This document shows positions 62,770 through 64,000 of a DNA stretch of 64,000 nucleotides, one piece after another (position 1 is the stretch's first letter; every line of letters starts with the position of its first letter). The notes beneath the pieces were generated by a model, which saw only the letters and a list, made by a program, of their open reading frames with translations, was not told the DNA's origin and ran no database searches. Source of the stretch: Anthonomus grandis grandis. Lineage: Eukaryota > Arthropoda > Insecta > Coleoptera > Curculionidae. The stretch lies in contig NC_065546.1 of NCBI RefSeq assembly GCF_022605725.1, positions 25,230,227 to 25,294,226 of the forward strand, read 5' to 3'. A program made the translations under genes and the position numbers.

Positions 62770-64000
62770 TTTGAATAATAGATAACCGTAATTGAGTGAG
62801 AAAAGACTATTTTTTTTAAACAAAATACATCAAAATATTTGTAAAAATCATTTAGGGTTAATCAAATTATATCTAAAAATTAAATCGGAACAATCGTTAA
62901 CGCTATTAGTTATTACATTTTCTTAACTCTGGTTGTGTTCGAACCGTAAAAAACATCATTTGGCTATCTTGTATATGCGAAATAGTAAATTTAAATTAAA
63001 TTCGAATAATAGATAACAGTAATGGAGTGAGATTTAATTGTTTTTTTTTAAAAACAATTCATAAGAAAAATTTCTAAAATAATTTACAGTACATCAAATG
63101 AACTTCAAAAATGAAACTGGAGTCAAATCGGACAATGCTATAATGATTAATTGTTCTATTTTCTTAACCCTTGTTATGTCCAAAACTTAAAAACGATCAT
63201 TTGGGTCATCTTGTATAACCTAAATATTAATTTTTAAATAAATTTGAATAATAGATAACCGTAATTGAGTGAGAAAAGACTATTTTTTTTTAAACAAAAT
63301 ACATCAAAATATTTTTAAAAATCATTTAGGGTTAATCAAATTATATCTAAAAATTAAATCGGAACAATCGTTACCGCTATAAGTTATTACATTTTCTTAA
63401 CTCTGGTTGTGTTCAAACCATAAAAAACATCATTTGGCTATCTTGTATATGCGAAATAGTAAATTTAAATTATATTCGAATAATAGATAACAGTAATAGA
63501 GTGAGATATAATAATTTTTTTAAAAAACAATTTATAAGAAAAATTTTAAAAATAATTTACAGTACATTAAATGAACTTCAAAAATTAAATTGGAATCAAA
63601 TCGGACAATGCTGTAATGATAAATTGTTCTATTTTCTTAACCCTGGTTATGTCCAAAACTTAAAAAAGATCATTTGGGTCATCTTGTATAACTTAATCAT
63701 TAATTTTAAAATAAATTTGAATAACAGATAACCGTAATTGAGTGAGAAAAGACTATTTTTTTTAAACAAAATACATCAAAATATTTTTAAAAATCATTTA
63801 GGGTTAATCAAATTATATCTAAAAATTGAATTAAAATTAAATCGAAGCAATCGCCAACGCTATTAGTTATTATATTTTCTTAACTCTGGTTGTGTTCAAA
63901 CCGTAAAAAAAAATCATTTGGCTATCTTGTATATGCGAAATAGTAAATTTAAATTAGATTCGAATAATAGATAACAGTAATGGAGTGAGATTTAATTATT
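62770..64000 (+). repeat. 1900-bp tandem repeat, copy 2 (cut by window end)
   Basis: A units at 62928, 63402 and 63885. One difference is AATTTCTAAAATAA at 63067 against AATTTTTAAAATAA at 61167. About 670 bp of the copy should lie beyond the window if it is complete. Confidence 0.87.
63885..64000 (+). repeat. Partial A unit at right window edge
   Basis: The first 116 bases of an A unit, cut by the window end. It is equivalent to 61985-62100, so the array continues to the right. Confidence 0.9.

Larger units (their letters stand above)
1..64000 (+). repeat. AT-rich dimeric satellite DNA array (A-B, about 472 bp period)
   Basis: The window is filled end to end by head-to-tail copies of a dimer of a 240-bp A unit and a 232-bp B unit. 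Unit boundaries can be followed from TTTTCTTAAC to the next TTTTCTTAAC: A units go on with TCTGGTTGTG and B units with CCTGGTTATG or CCTTGTTATG. I counted 137 A starts from 180 to 63885. No copy is inverted, no unique sequence longer than a few bases interrupts the array, and no mobile element or gene is present. Sequence turnover is by indels and block duplications. The organisation is that of eukaryotic satellite DNA; a centromeric or pericentromeric place is inferred, not shown. The family is not one I recognise. Confidence 0.97.
60107..64000 (+). repeat. Array segment 9: right end with 1900-bp tandem duplication
   Basis: A starts are 60107, 60556, 61028, 61502, 61985, 62456, 62928, 63402 and 63885. 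The first part (60107 to about 61317) matches 52505 to about 53715 at a shift of 7602. The part from about 60870 repeats 1900 bp further on, up to the window edge. Confidence 0.9.

Noticed and set aside
1..64000. CRISPR array
   Set aside because: There are no short identical repeats with unique spacers of equal length; the whole 240/232-bp units are repeated.
1..64000. Organellar or bacterial AT-rich genome
   Set aside because: No rRNA, tRNA or conserved coding sequence in 64 kb, and complete tandem organisation.
1..64000. A previously undescribed gene system
   Set aside because: I looked on both strands and found no coding or structured RNA signal; the only system here is the satellite and its turnover.

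Overview
The whole 64 kb window is one uninterrupted, very AT-rich satellite DNA array. I found no protein-coding gene, RNA gene, transposon, CRISPR array or unique sequence. G+C is about 22-23% by hand count of one reference unit. The array is head-to-tail and all on one strand. The basic period is a dimer of about 472 bp made of two related but clearly diverged monomers, called here A (usually 240 bp) and B (usually 232 bp). Walking the unit boundaries by eye (each unit starts just after TTTTCTTAAC or a close variant) gives a partial B (1-179), 136 A-B dimers, and a partial A (63885-64000). This is satellite organisation of a eukaryotic chromosome, most plausibly centromeric or pericentromeric heterochromatin. 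I do not recognise the satellite family, and the window alone does not identify the host. AT-rich satellites of this kind occur in insects, other invertebrates and plants.

Layout. 1-8130: mixed dimers, with four 158-bp short A units and several 242-bp long B units; 1-1435 is repeated at 3539-4975. 8131-13654: a nested expansion in which a 5-dimer block (2292 bp) and a 2-dimer block (954 bp) are duplicated. 13655-28820: a mosaic of recurring blocks, with three short A units close together at 14.9-16.8 kb. 28821-36272: two copies of a roughly 2.3 kb block 4240 bp apart, each holding a 320-bp extra-long A. 36273-40846: a transition zone with a 41-bp deletion fusion and an 861-bp tandem duplication; the last short A ends at 37279. 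40847-48724: two adjacent, almost identical 3926-bp copies (8 dimers each). 48725-60870: blocks related by shifts of 4257, 2392, 6649, 7602 and 954 bp, sharing rare breakpoints (B-B fusions and a 117-bp A). 60870-64000: a 1900-bp (4-dimer) tandem duplication that runs off the right edge.

No genes work together here. What can be read is the history of the array: an ancestral monomer of about 236 bp duplicated and diverged into A and B, the AB dimer was amplified, and repeated unequal exchange or conversion then moved blocks of 2 to 16 dimers. Rare indels serve as tags that show which copies share a parent. The right 23 kb looks younger and more homogeneous than the left 37 kb. All similarity statements are by-eye comparisons, not computed alignments.
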